Shown piece by piece: positions 43,506 through 53,025 of a DNA stretch of 64,000 nt. Positions within the stretch are counted from its first letter, which is position 1, and each line of letters starts with the position of its first letter. Position numbers and translations under genes: made by a program. The notes under the pieces are model-generated. The model saw only the letters and a list, made by a program, of their open reading frames with translations. It was not told the DNA's origin and did not search any database. The DNA is from JAVKMO01 sp031539345 (GTDB lineage: Bacteria > Bacteroidota > Bacteroidia > Chitinophagales > Chitinophagaceae), in NCBI GenBank assembly GCA_031539345.1, contig JAVKMO010000010.1:1-64000 (forward strand), written 5' to 3'.

Positions 43506-44225
43506 TTACAAGAAAGAAGGCAAGTCTTTTTGGGCTTGTGCATAATCATTGGGTACGCCAATGTCTATAAAATAATTTTCAAATTCAAAACCAAAAAGTG
43601 CTTGCTGTTGAATTTGTTTTTCTAAAAATTCTTTTTCAAAAGAAAATTTGTTAGGATAAGGTTGAGATAAAAATTTCTTTTTATCTAAGATATAAACGCC
43701 ACCATTGATACGCCCTTCGGCATAAAATTTTTTTTCTTGAAAGGCAATAATTTCACCATTCAATTTTGTTTCAACAACACCATAGCGATCAAAGTGCGAC
43801 ATTTTTTTTAATGCAAGGCTACAAACAGCATTTGATTTTTTATGCCGTTGTAATAACGTGTTGAGATGAATCTGAAAAAAAGTATCGCCGTTCATCACAA
43901 TCAAATTGTCGCTTTTAATTTTTTGCATAGCTAAAACAATTGCACCTCCTGTACCTAAAGGCTCTTGCTCTACAACCCAATCAATTTCAATCTGTGGGCA
44001 ATGCGGTATAATTTTTGTTTGCAAATAATGAATAACAAGTTCACTTTTATAGCCCAAAGAAAAAACAATGCGTTGGGCTTTTTGTTGCTTGAAATAATGG
44101 ATTAAATAATGCAAAAAAGGTTCGTTACCAATTGGTGCCAAACATTTCGGTTGGTCTGCAACAACAGATTGCAAGCGCGTTCCAAACCCGCCGGCTAAGA
44201 CAAGAATATTTTCTATTAAATGCAT
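43506..44225 (-). CDS. Sugar-1-phosphate nucleotidyltransferase, HddC-like
   Basis: 239 residues from ATG 44225, giving MHLIENILVLAGGFGTRL; the longer frame adds a Phe-rich head I reject. Nucleotide-binding motif LAGGFGTRL is at residue 9, PKCLAPI near 25, EQEPLGTGGAI near 90, VMNGDTFF near 110 and YFIDIGVPNDY near 220. The family activates heptose- or hexose-1-phosphate with GTP/CTP-like nucleotides. Paired with the downstream HAD phosphatase, D-glycero-D-manno-heptose is the most likely sugar. The other pathway genes are not in the window. Divergent from ispD. Confidence 0.85.
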   Translation of the reverse strand: MHLIENILVLAGGFGTRLQSVVADQPKCLAPIGNEPFLHYLIHYFKQQKAQRIVFSLGYKSELVIHYLQTKIIPHCPQIEIDWVVEQEPLGTGGAIVLAMQKIKSDNLIVMNGDTFFQIHLNTLLQRHKKSNAVCSLALKKMSHFDRYGVVETKLNGEIIAFQEKKFYAEGRINGGVYILDKKKFLSQPYPNKFSFEKEFLEKQIQQQALFGFEFENYFIDIGVPNDYAQAQKDLPSFL

Positions 44226-44312
44226 TGTAGAGATAAAAAGAAAGAGATTGTGAAACGAGAAAAATAAAAAATTATTTTTCAACGACCCTTTTCAGTTACT
44301 TACTTTTTTACT

Positions 44313-44996
44313 ATGACGGCAATTCAAACGCAAGCCATTATTGTTGCTGGCGGCTCTGGACAACGCATGAATCATTCTGTGCCTAAACAGTTTTTGTGCA
44401 TTCAAAACACGCCTGTTTTAATTCATACGCTAAAGGCTTTTGAGGCGTTTTCTACAACCACAGAATTGATTATTGTCATTCACCCGCAGTATCAAAAAGA
44501 CCTTGAAATGTTATTGTTAAAATATCCCATTAGCAATAAAATTATTCTTGTGCAAGGCGGCACAACTCGTTTTGAATCTGTCAAAAACGGCACACAAGCA
44601 TTATTTCCTGATAGCCTTGTTTTTGTTCATGATGCCGTTCGTTGTTTATTGTCTCCTGCGTTAATCGACCGTTGTTATCGCCATGCTTTACAATATGGAA
44701 ACGCAGTGCCTGCGATTGCAAGCAAGGATAGTGTGCGATATGTTGAAGATGGCAAAAACCATGTTTTAAACAGAAATCAAATTCGGCTTATTCAAACGCC
44801 ACAAACTTTTCATAGTGCTACTTTATTGCGTGCTTTTCAACAAGCTGAAGCACCTCATTTTACTGACGAGGCAAATGTGGTTGAAGCCATGGGCGATGAA
44901 ATTTTTTTGGTAGAAGGTGAAGATGATAATTTGAAAATTACCGTACAAAATGATTTGCTTATTGCAGAAGAAGTATTGAAAAAAAGACAGCAATAA
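44313..44996 (+). CDS. ispD: 2-C-methyl-D-erythritol 4-phosphate cytidylyltransferase
   Basis: 227 residues; makes CDP-ME in the non-mevalonate isoprenoid pathway. IIVAGGSGQRMNHSVPKQF is the N-terminal nucleotide-binding loop, QGGTTRFESVKNG is near residue 90, VFVHDAVRCLL near 108, RNQIRLIQTPQTF near 155 and VEGEDDNLKIT near 210. Full length. It implies that the organism makes isoprenoids by the MEP route. Confidence 0.95.
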   Translation: MTAIQTQAIIVAGGSGQRMNHSVPKQFLCIQNTPVLIHTLKAFEAFSTTTELIIVIHPQYQKDLEMLLLKYPISNKIILVQGGTTRFESVKNGTQALFPDSLVFVHDAVRCLLSPALIDRCYRHALQYGNAVPAIASKDSVRYVEDGKNHVLNRNQIRLIQTPQTFHSATLLRAFQQAEAPHFTDEANVVEAMGDEIFLVEGEDDNLKITVQNDLLIAEEVLKKRQQ

Positions 44997-45028
44997 AATG
45001 TTGGGGGCAAATGAATGTTTATTGCCAA

Positions 45029-45349
45029 TTATTCTTCGGATACTGTAATTGTATTTTCTAGCATATCAATGCAGAGTTTTGTTCCTTCTAAAAAATCAAG
45101 TCCAAGTAGTCCGTTATAGTTTGAAAAAATACCGTGAGCTAAAAAATCATAAACCTGAATTTGAAATTTTTCTCTTGTCAAACCAAGCGAAGCAAACGTA
45201 TCAATTTCAAAAACTTCGGTTTCAATCATTCCATTTGCAGTTTCAATTTGAACAGTTCCCCTATTGTCTTTTAGGTCGTATCCAAGCAGGTGCAATGCGT
45301 TACTATCAATCGTTGTATTTGTTGCCCCTGTGTCTAAAATCATGTTCAA
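45029..45349 (-). CDS. Retropepsin-like aspartic protease domain, 5' end unclear
   Basis: From ATG 45349, 106 residues with LDTGATNTTI (aspartic protease DTG, here only six residues in) and the closing ILG-type motif YNGLLGLDFL. The family has a beta strand before DTG. In this sequence the open frame continues 28 codons upstream (to 45433) through well-conserved-looking text such as LILVHIEINNKYELN, but with no ATG, GTG or clear TTG start there. So the native start codon seems lost or unusual. It partly overlaps the end of the DUF5678-like frame. Such domains are dimeric; function here unknown. Confidence 0.6.
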   Translation of the reverse strand: MNMILDTGATNTTIDSNALHLLGYDLKDNRGTVQIETANGMIETEVFEIDTFASLGLTREKFQIQVYDFLAHGIFSNYNGLLGLDFLEGTKLCIDMLENTITVSEE

Positions 45350-45413
45350 CTCATACTTGTTGTTAATTTCAATATGAACAAGTATTAACGCGCTTTCTGG
45401 CTGTCGTTTAATT

Positions 45414-45680
45414 TTATAGATTATTTTTTATCCGGTTAAAAATGCCTGTAATTTTTCTTACAGGCCTAAAAGTGCCCGTATAAATTAACGTGATTTTTGC
45501 AAAGTTTGACGTTTTGTTTCTGCCGATATAACAAACTTCTTTTTTATCCTTGCTGTGAAATAATGGAATGCCCGAAAGAACTTCAATTTTACTTTCATCC
45601 ATAATGGGGTTGCCTAGCAACACCCATTCATTAGGATAACGATTTTTAATCTCTGTGATATGTATTAGTTGTTCGATATT
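45414..45680 (-). pseudogene. DUF5678-like small protein, start codon missing
   Basis: The open frame runs 45680 to 45414 (about 88 codons plus stop). Text such as TEIKNRYPNEWVLLGNP near its head and LSGIPLFHSKDKKEVCYIG fits the small DUF5678 family, often found beside retropepsin-like proteases. No ATG exists at the expected N-terminus; the first usable start is GTG at 45623, inside the WVLLGNP segment. Either decaying, or started from a rare codon. Family recall is moderate. Confidence 0.5.
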
Positions 45681-45769
45681 TTAGCGTCTATTTAAGGTGC
45701 GATTTTACAGATTTTTTTAACTTATCGACATATCAATTAAATCAAAAAATCGACACAATATATTTTCCA

Positions 45770-47638
45770 TCATCTGCCCATCAATACCATTAAAATTTGA
45801 ATGTCTGTTGGATTGATGCCGCTAATATTAGCGGCTTGACCAAGTGTTTTTGGTTTTATTTTTTGCAATTTGTCTTTGGCTTCTGAACCCAGCGAATTGA
45901 TTTTTGCATAATCAAAATTGTCGGGGATTTTAATGTCGTTAATTTCTTGCAAACGTTCTGCGAATGCCATTTCTTTTTCGATGTAAGTGGCGTATTTGAT
46001 TTGTATTTCTACTTGTTCTATCACGTCTCGGTCATACACAGAAAATTCTTTTGCCATGTGTGGAATGGCAACTAACATTTCTTTGAGTGTAATTGTTGGG
46101 CGAGATAAAATTTGTATTGCCTTGTATTTTTTGTTGATAACGGCACTGTTTTTGCTTTCTAAAAAAGGGTTGATTTCGTCTGGCGACAAATTCAGTTGTT
46201 CTACATAAGCACACATTTTTTTTGTTCCTTCTTGCTTGAGTAATACTTTTTCATGCCGTTCAGCAGAGGCTAATCCAAGCTCATAGCCTTTTTTTGTCAA
46301 TCGCAAGTCTGCATTGTCTTGCCTTAATAAGGTTCTAAATTCTGCTCTTGACGTAAACATTCGATAAGGCTCTTCTGTTCCTTTTGTAATAAGGTCATCT
46401 ATTAAAACGCCAATGTAAGCTTCGTTTCTATTCAGAATAAAAGGTTCTAATTGACGAACATTTTGTACCGCATTGATGCCTGCCATTAAGCCTTGCCCAG
46501 CAGCTTCTTCATAACCTGTTGTGCCGTTGATTTGTCCTGCAAAAAACAAGTTGTGAATGGCTTTTGTTTCTAAATTATACTTGAGCTGAACAGGAGGAAA
46601 ATAATCATACTCTATGGCATAACCCGGTCTAAACATTTTGTAATTTTTAAACCCAGGCAATTGTCGTAATGCTTTGTCTTGAATGTGCACAGGCAACGAA
46701 GTTGAAAAACCATTCAGGTAAATTTCAATTGTATTGTGTCCTTCTGGTTCGATAAAAAGTTGGTGCCTGTCTCGCTCGGCAAAGCGTTTAATTTTATCTT
46801 CTATACTCGGGCAATAGCGAGGTCCAGAGCCTTGAATTCTACCTGCATACATAGGTGATTGGTCAAAGCCTTCTTCTAATATGGCATGAACATTTTTGTC
46901 GGTATAAGTAATCCAACAACATTTTTGTTCACTTGCTTGTAGAGTTTTTGTGGGCAAATACGAGAAGGGTACAATTTCTTCGTCGCCGTTTTGAATGTCA
47001 AATGCACTATAATCTAAACTCCTTCCATCTATGCGCGGTGGCGTTCCTGTTTTTAATCGCTTGCTTTCAAAACCCAATGAAATCAATTGCTCTGTGATTC
47101 CGCTCGCTGCTTTTTCGCCTGCTCGTCCGCCGCTCATTTGCTGTTCGCCAACGTGTATAATGCCATTTAAAAAAGTGCCATTGGTAAGCACAACGGTTTT
47201 GCTTTCTATGGTTTGTCCTAAAGAGGTTTGTACGCCACAAATGCGATTGTCTTTTACCATCAAGCCTTTGACCATGTCTTGATATAAATCTAAATGCGGA
47301 TTACTTTCTAATAAAGCACGCCATTTGATAGAAAAAGCAAGTTTATCGCTTTGTGCACGTGGACTCCACATGGCTGGACCTTTTGATTTGTTTAACATTC
47401 TAAACTGAATCATCGTTTCGTCAGTTACAATTCCGGACTGTCCGCCCAAGGCATCAATTTCTTTAACGATTTGACCTTTTGCAATTCCGCCCATTGCGGG
47501 GTTGCAACTCATTTGACCAAAGGTTTGCATATTCATTGTAATCAACAACGTTTTTGCTCCCATCAAACCCGCTGCCATTGCAGCTTCACAACCGGCATGT
47601 CCTGCTCCTACAACAATGACATCATATTTTTGAAACAT
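45770..47638 (-). CDS. mnmG: tRNA uridine-5-carboxymethylaminomethyl modification enzyme MnmG
   Basis: 622 residues; FAD enzyme that works with MnmE on the wobble uridine of several tRNAs. The N-terminal dinucleotide fold reads VVGAGHAGCEAAMAAG. CNPAMGGIAKGQIVKEIDALGG (conserved Cys) follows near residue 50, GTFLNGIIHVG near 150, LKTGTPPRIDGRSLD near 200, and the C-terminal GidA-associated helices include GINPTDIQILMVLMG. Full length. Leftward, 58 nt after cysE. Confidence 0.96.
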   Translation of the reverse strand: MFQKYDVIVVGAGHAGCEAAMAAGLMGAKTLLITMNMQTFGQMSCNPAMGGIAKGQIVKEIDALGGQSGIVTDETMIQFRMLNKSKGPAMWSPRAQSDKLAFSIKWRALLESNPHLDLYQDMVKGLMVKDNRICGVQTSLGQTIESKTVVLTNGTFLNGIIHVGEQQMSGGRAGEKAASGITEQLISLGFESKRLKTGTPPRIDGRSLDYSAFDIQNGDEEIVPFSYLPTKTLQASEQKCCWITYTDKNVHAILEEGFDQSPMYAGRIQGSGPRYCPSIEDKIKRFAERDRHQLFIEPEGHNTIEIYLNGFSTSLPVHIQDKALRQLPGFKNYKMFRPGYAIEYDYFPPVQLKYNLETKAIHNLFFAGQINGTTGYEEAAGQGLMAGINAVQNVRQLEPFILNRNEAYIGVLIDDLITKGTEEPYRMFTSRAEFRTLLRQDNADLRLTKKGYELGLASAERHEKVLLKQEGTKKMCAYVEQLNLSPDEINPFLESKNSAVINKKYKAIQILSRPTITLKEMLVAIPHMAKEFSVYDRDVIEQVEIQIKYATYIEKEMAFAERLQEINDIKIPDNFDYAKINSLGSEAKDKLQKIKPKTLGQAANISGINPTDIQILMVLMGR

Positions 47639-47696
47639 AGTATAATAAAAATTGAGCTTGATTTTTCTTTGTAATCAATCTTGTTTACAAAGCATT

Positions 47697-48485
47697 TTAC
47701 AATTCATACATTAAAGCAAAACTGTCTTTATTTTTATCTTCTTTAAACACAACGGTGCTTTTTGTATAAACCGTAGAAGAAGAAGGAACGCTTTTTGTAA
47801 TAAACGTATTCGCTCCAATAATTGATTTACTCCCCACAATTGTATCTCCTCCTAACACACAAGAGTTGGCATACATCACCACATCATCTTCTATCGTTGG
47901 GTGCCGTTTTGCGTTGGCATCGCTTTTGTTTACTTGTAAAGCCCCTAGCGTTACGCCTTGATATATTTTAACACGATTAGCAATAACACTTGTTGCACCA
48001 ATGACAACGCCCGTGCCGTGGTCAATAAAAAAAGGGACGCCAATTTGTGCAGAAGGGTGAATGTCAATGCCCGTTTTACTATGTGCATATTCGCTCATCA
48101 TTCTGCCAATAAGAGGAACTTTGTGGCGATTAAAAATATGTGCAAATCGATACACAGCAATCGCATAAAAACCAGGATAACACAAAATAACTTCTTCTAT
48201 ATTTTGTGAAGCAGGGTCGCTTTCTAAAATAAATTGTGCATCTAAAATGAGTGTGTTGCGAATGTCTTCTACTTCTTTCATCATCACGGGCAACAGTTCA
48301 ATAATCGAACAGGCTTGACCATTTTTACAAAACTCTTGCAACTCTTGTTCTAAAAAAGTAAAAAATATTTTGTGTTGAGCTTTGTCATGGTGATGAAAAA
48401 AAAACGCATCAAAAAACAATTTGATTAAGTGTTCTATGTCTTTGGGTTTAAAAAAATAGTTTTTAAAAAGAACGTCTGTTTGCAT
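47697..48485 (-). CDS. cysE: Serine O-acetyltransferase
   Basis: 262 residues; acetylates serine for cysteine synthesis. An N-terminal helical domain is followed by a left-handed beta-helix of hexapeptide repeats. Active-site segment is GIDIHPSAQIGVPFFIDHGTG near residue 155, where the Asp-His pair sits. VVIGATSVIANRVKIYQGVTLGALQ and KRHPTIEDDVVMYANSCVLGG follow. It is 6 nt downstream of adk, so co-transcribed, with mnmG after it. Confidence 0.93.
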   Translation of the reverse strand: MQTDVLFKNYFFKPKDIEHLIKLFFDAFFFHHHDKAQHKIFFTFLEQELQEFCKNGQACSIIELLPVMMKEVEDIRNTLILDAQFILESDPASQNIEEVILCYPGFYAIAVYRFAHIFNRHKVPLIGRMMSEYAHSKTGIDIHPSAQIGVPFFIDHGTGVVIGATSVIANRVKIYQGVTLGALQVNKSDANAKRHPTIEDDVVMYANSCVLGGDTIVGSKSIIGANTFITKSVPSSSTVYTKSTVVFKEDKNKDSFALMYEL

Positions 48486-48491
48486 AGGGTA

Positions 48492-49076
48492 TTAGGATAA
48501 AGATTGGAGGCGAGTAATGTGTTGTTTTATTGAAGCATAAATGTCCTCTATTTTTCCTTCGCCTTGAACGTGAACGACTTTATTAAATTGTTTGTAATAA
48601 TTTGCCACTAAAGAGGTTCTGTTATGATACTCTTCAACGCGTTGTGCAATAATTGTTTCATTCACATCATCTGGTCTGCCTGACACTTTACCTCTTTCTA
48701 ACAAGCGTTTTTTTAACTCTGGTTCAGCAACATCTAAACAAATGACAATATGAATGGTCGTGTTTTTTTCTGCTAACAAATTATCCAAAGATTTTGCTTG
48801 TTCTATTGTTCTTGGAAAACCATCAAATAAAAAACCATTCACGTTTAAATTGTCGTTTACTTTATTTTTAATCATCCCAATAACAATATTATCAGACACT
48901 AATTTTCCTTCCGCCATAATGCTTTTTGCTTCTATCCCAAGGGGGGTATTGTTGGCAATTTCATTGCGCAAAATGTCACCAGTAGATAGATGAAGAAATT
49001 GATAGGCTTGAATTAATTTTTCGGACTGTGTGCCCTTGCCGCTACCAGGTGCACCAAACAAAATAACGTTGAACAT
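48492..49076 (-). CDS. adk: Adenylate kinase
   Basis: 194 residues from ATG 49076 (MFNVILFGAPGSGKGTQ); the longer upstream frame adds a Phe-rich head I reject. P-loop GAPGSGKGTQ, STGDILRNE, FDGFPRTIEQA and LERGKVSGRPDD (short LID with Arg pairs; no zinc Cys) are all present. Full length for the short-LID form. Probably in an operon with cysE and mnmG; the FISUMP lipoprotein lies upstream. Confidence 0.95.
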   Translation of the reverse strand: MFNVILFGAPGSGKGTQSEKLIQAYQFLHLSTGDILRNEIANNTPLGIEAKSIMAEGKLVSDNIVIGMIKNKVNDNLNVNGFLFDGFPRTIEQAKSLDNLLAEKNTTIHIVICLDVAEPELKKRLLERGKVSGRPDDVNETIIAQRVEEYHNRTSLVANYYKQFNKVVHVQGEGKIEDIYASIKQHITRLQSLS

Positions 49077-49225
49077 AAAACAAGTTTGAATGATGAAAAA
49101 AAAGATGGAACGAATGTAGCAATATACAAAGTATAAAAACTTGTTTTGCAAAAAATAGTTGACGTTGCGTAGAACGTTCTATAATACCTTCACTGTCTTG
49201 TGTTCCTTGTCCTAAAAAAACCAAA

Positions 49226-52200
49226 TTAATCCTTCAGCAAACGAATTGGATAGCGAGCAGTTCTAAAGTCATCCCTTACGACGCTACTGAAAACAGGGGG
49301 GATGGCAGAGGAGGAGGAGAGGTAGCTGTAACTTGCGTGGACACCATTACTATTGGGTGTGGACGACCAAAAGCCTGTAGACAAGTCCATTTCACTATAT
49401 AGACCTGACAAATTTTTGTAACCAGAAAGTAAAGCATTAAAACCAGAAGAACCCCCTGTTATCATTTTTTCACCCACAACAGACGGATTAGGTCCGCCCA
49501 AAGAGGCTGCGAATGCATTCCATTCAGTCTTGCTCGGCAAATGCCAGCCCGGTATTTTTTCATCTGTATCCATAGCAGCTTCCCAATTATATAATCTGCC
49601 GAAAGTGCTACAATTAGAAGCATTGTCATCATAACAAGAACTTGCCCCTACCGTGTGGATTGAATCATTCAAATTTTCTGCAAGCCAAGTTCTTCCTTCA
49701 ATATTAACCGTTCTATAGCATGTGGTATTGATATAAGTTTTGTTATTAGCGGCTACGCAACCCAGTGGCACAAACCTCGAATACAAAGTTTTATCTGCTC
49801 TGATTACTGTATCAAAGTTAAATGGCGTTGTTCTCGACATGTCTGTATACCAACCATCAAATGAAGAATCCGTTTTTGTTGGGTCTGTTGGTGCTGTTGC
49901 TACTGTGCCACTCGTAACCTGTAGAGGTGTTATCGTAGCACTCGTTCCAGTATGCACAAAATTCACTGTATAAAGAATAGGACTAAATTTCGCATACAAA
50001 GTCGTGGTCGCTCTGATTGGTGTCGTAAATACAAACGATGTTGTTCTCGATGCATCTGTAAACCAACCCCCAAAGGTAGAATCCGTTTTTGTTGGAGCTG
50101 TTGGGGCTGTCGCCGTTGTGCCACTCGTAAGACTTTGAGTCGCTATCGACGGAGTCGCTCCATTATTGTCAAAACTCACCGTATAAACAATCGGAGTATA
50201 TTTTGCATGCACAGTCGTGCTTGCTCTTATTGGTGTTGTAAAATCAAAAACTGTTGTTCTCGATACAGTTGTAAACCAGCCATCAAACGCAGAATCTAAT
50301 TTTGTTGGGGGATCAGGAGTTATTGCTGGGTCATTGTGGGCAACGGTTTGATTGTCTATCGCAGGACTCGCTCCATTATTGTCAAAGCTCACCGTATAAA
50401 CAATAGGGCTAAATTTCGCATACAAAGTCGTATTCGCTGTAATTACTGTCGTAAATAAAAATCCCGTTGTTCTCGATACATCCGTAAACCAACCAGCAAA
50501 CGTATTATTCGTTTTTGTTGGAGCTGCTGGAACTGTCGCTAATGTCCCTCTTGTAACCTGTTGAGGTGTTATCGCAGCACTCGTTCCTGTATGCACAAAA
50601 TTCACCGTATAAACAATCGGACTAAATTTCGCATACAAAGTCGTGGTCGCTCTTATTGGTGTTGAAAAATCAAATGTTGTTGTTCTCGATACAGTTGTAA
50701 ACCAACCATCAAAAGTAGAATCTAGTTTCGTAGGAGCTGTTGGTCGTGTCGCTAATGTGCCGATCGTAAGACTTTGAGTCGCTGTCGATGGACTCGCTCC
50801 ATTATTGTCAAAACTCACCGTATAAGTAATAGGACTAAATTTCGCATATAAAGTCGTGGTCGCTCTTATTGGTGTTGTAAATGTAAACGATGTTGTTCTC
50901 GATACATCCGTAAACCAACCATCAAAAGTAGAATCTGTTTTCGTTGGAGCTGTTGGGACTGTCGCCGTTGTGCCACTCGTAAGACTTTGAGTCGCTGTCG
51001 ATGGACTCGCTCCATTGTTATCAAAACTCACCGTATAAACAATCGGACTAAATTTCGCATACAAAGTTATGCTAGCTCTGATTGGTGTGGTAAATACAAA
51101 CGGTGTTGTTCTCGATGCAGTTGTAAACCAACCATCAAACGCAGAATCTAATTTTGTTGGGGGATCAGGAGTTATTGCTGGGTCATTGTGGGCAACGGTT
51201 TGATTGTCTATCGCAGGACTCGCTCCATTATTGTCAAAACTCACCGTATAAGTAATCGGAATAAATTTCGCATACAAAGTCGTGGTCGCTCTTATTGGTG
51301 TTGTAAATGTAAACGATGTTGTTCTCGATACAGTTGTAAACCAACCATCAAAAGTAGAATCTAATTTTGTTGGGGGATCAGGAGTTATTGCTGGGTCATT
51401 GTGGGCAACGGTTTGATTGTCTATCGCAGGACTCGCTCCATTATTGTCAAAGCTCACCGTATAAAGAATCGGAGTGAATTTAGGATACAAAGTAATGTTC
51501 GTTGTTAGCGTCAAGGGAAAGGCTACTTGCGCTGTTCTCTCAGCATCCATAAACCAAGCTACAAACGTTGAATCAGTTTTTGTTGGAAGATCAGGTGCTT
51601 GAGCTTGTGTTAATTGAACAATCCTACGAACAGGGACTGGGCGACCTCCGTCAAACGTTACCGTATAAGTCTCTTTAACAGTAAGCGTATAAGATAATGG
51701 AACTCCCACTCCTGCACTATTACTTGGTATAATGTTTAAAATATAAGTGCCTGCCACAAGTGAAGGATCCCATGAAATTTGACCGGTAGTTGCATCTATT
51801 GCAATTCCTGACACAGGGGTTTGAAGCACAAAAGAGGCTATCGCTCCTCCATCATTGATGGTTGGTATGACAGAACTGCCACTTTCACCAAAAAGAATCG
51901 TTTGTTGTGCAGGTGAATAAGAAAAAGTGTGTGGGGCAACAACACTTCCTGGGGGATCCCATTTTGCATAGACAGTGGTGTTGCCATAAAAACCTAAATC
52001 AAAATACACATTTTCTGTGCATCTTCTGTCATAAAACCAACCCAAAAAGTGCCTATTGCCATACTCTGGAACAGGAGTATTTCGGACGGTGACGCCTTCT
52101 TTAACGTCCCTAGACGGCAATATCGACCCTCCGTTGGAATTAAACGAAAGCGTATATCTTCTCGGAGTAAAAAACATCGCATACACCGTATCATTCTTTT

Positions 52201-52921
52201 TTAAGGAGTCCCCGAACTTAAATGGGCGTACAGAGGGGTTATTGAGTTGTTGAACCCAAGCAGAAAAAAAAGTGTCTTCGTGTGGATGAGTTGGACTCAC
52301 AAAGGCTTTTGTAACTTCGTTTTCATATACAGTGTCAATGTCTATTCGGTGCAGAGAACTGCTATAATTGATAAAAGTAAGCGTATGGTATGATGCTCGA
52401 TCCCAATAAGCAAACATCGTATCATCTGCTGACAGAGGCGCCGAAAAGTTAAACGTATCTCTTCCTAAGGTATCATAAAACCAACCTCGAAATTTATAGC
52501 TCCTTTTTATTGGTTCTGGATAGATTTTAAAAGGCAAAGACAGCTCATAGTTTTTAATCAATTTTTGTTTGGGCTTAGGCGTTCCTCCACGAGAGTCTGC
52601 ATATAAATAGACGTTTGGGGCAATCACCCATTTGGCATACAAGGCGGCTTGTTGAATAATGGGCTGGGTAGAATCAAAAAAATTGCTGTCGCGGTAATAC
52701 CAACCATCAAAAATAAATCCTGGTTTTTTTGGTGTAACAGGCATCTTTTTTATCCGTTCACGATAAGGAACAAGTTGGTCTGAAATATATCCCGTTCCTC
52801 CGTTGGTTTCAAAGGTAACACGCAAAATTCTGTTTCCCTCATCAACGTCATATTTCCTACAATTGAAAAGAAATAAAACGGCAAAAACAAACACGAAAAA
52901 AAATAGAAACGTATTTTTCAT
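49226..52921 (-). CDS. Large repeat surface lipoprotein with FISUMP C-terminal domain
   Basis: 1231 residues. A lipoprotein-like signal ending LFLFNC is as in the 732-residue paralogue. Four divergent InlB-B (Listeria-Bacteroides) repeats (about 33-330) are followed by an Ig-like domain (HTFSYSPAQQTILFG to SYTLTVK) and one further divergent repeat. Eight close 71-residue repeats follow (about 485-1055), each with YTVSFDNNGA, FDGWFT and a closing LYAKFSPI. The last ~165 residues are a FISUMP domain (EGRTWLAENLND, GRLYNWEAAMD, GWHLPSKTEWN). Likely a cell-surface adhesin or matrix protein. A -7 candidate TATCTTTG lies at 52971-52978 on the minus strand. Confidence 0.87.
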   Translation of the reverse strand: MKNTFLFFFVFVFAVLFLFNCRKYDVDEGNRILRVTFETNGGTGYISDQLVPYRERIKKMPVTPKKPGFIFDGWYYRDSNFFDSTQPIIQQAALYAKWVIAPNVYLYADSRGGTPKPKQKLIKNYELSLPFKIYPEPIKRSYKFRGWFYDTLGRDTFNFSAPLSADDTMFAYWDRASYHTLTFINYSSSLHRIDIDTVYENEVTKAFVSPTHPHEDTFFSAWVQQLNNPSVRPFKFGDSLKKNDTVYAMFFTPRRYTLSFNSNGGSILPSRDVKEGVTVRNTPVPEYGNRHFLGWFYDRRCTENVYFDLGFYGNTTVYAKWDPPGSVVAPHTFSYSPAQQTILFGESGSSVIPTINDGGAIASFVLQTPVSGIAIDATTGQISWDPSLVAGTYILNIIPSNSAGVGVPLSYTLTVKETYTVTFDGGRPVPVRRIVQLTQAQAPDLPTKTDSTFVAWFMDAERTAQVAFPLTLTTNITLYPKFTPILYTVSFDNNGASPAIDNQTVAHNDPAITPDPPTKLDSTFDGWFTTVSRTTSFTFTTPIRATTTLYAKFIPITYTVSFDNNGASPAIDNQTVAHNDPAITPDPPTKLDSAFDGWFTTASRTTPFVFTTPIRASITLYAKFSPIVYTVSFDNNGASPSTATQSLTSGTTATVPTAPTKTDSTFDGWFTDVSRTTSFTFTTPIRATTTLYAKFSPITYTVSFDNNGASPSTATQSLTIGTLATRPTAPTKLDSTFDGWFTTVSRTTTFDFSTPIRATTTLYAKFSPIVYTVNFVHTGTSAAITPQQVTRGTLATVPAAPTKTNNTFAGWFTDVSRTTGFLFTTVITANTTLYAKFSPIVYTVSFDNNGASPAIDNQTVAHNDPAITPDPPTKLDSAFDGWFTTVSRTTVFDFTTPIRASTTVHAKYTPIVYTVSFDNNGATPSIATQSLTSGTTATAPTAPTKTDSTFGGWFTDASRTTSFVFTTPIRATTTLYAKFSPILYTVNFVHTGTSATITPLQVTSGTVATAPTDPTKTDSSFDGWYTDMSRTTPFNFDTVIRADKTLYSRFVPLGCVAANNKTYINTTCYRTVNIEGRTWLAENLNDSIHTVGASSCYDDNASNCSTFGRLYNWEAAMDTDEKIPGWHLPSKTEWNAFAASLGGPNPSVVGEKMITGGSSGFNALLSGYKNLSGLYSEMDLSTGFWSSTPNSNGVHASYSYLSSSSAIPPVFSSVVRDDFRTARYPIRLLKD
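49765..51466 (-). repeat. Array of eight 213-bp coding repeats
   Basis: Eight consecutive units of 213 bp (71 codons) lie inside the large FISUMP gene. A stretch of 88 bp is identical in three units (50299-50386, 51151-51238, 51364-51451); the second and third are exactly one period apart and the first is four periods away. Units fall into subtypes (AIDNQTVAHND, STATQSLTSGT and FVHTGTSA forms) that are interspersed rather than ordered. Confidence 0.9.
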
Positions 52922-52970
52922 TTCAAAATTTAGTTGAACTATGGCTATGCAACAAAAATAAGAACAAAAT

Positions 52971-52978
52971 CAAAGATA
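52971..52978 (-). promoter_or_regulatory. Candidate -7 element of the large FISUMP gene
   Basis: Minus strand TATCTTTG matches TAnnTTTG, 50 nt upstream of the start codon. No clear -33 element. Confidence 0.4.
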
Positions 52979-53025
52979 AAATGTTAAAAAAGTCACTATA
53001 TCTGTTGACGCATTTTAATTGTACG

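Noticed and set aside
49765..51466. CRISPR-like or satellite array
   Set aside because: The period is 213 bp, always in frame, and encodes protein repeats; there are no short repeats with unique spacers.
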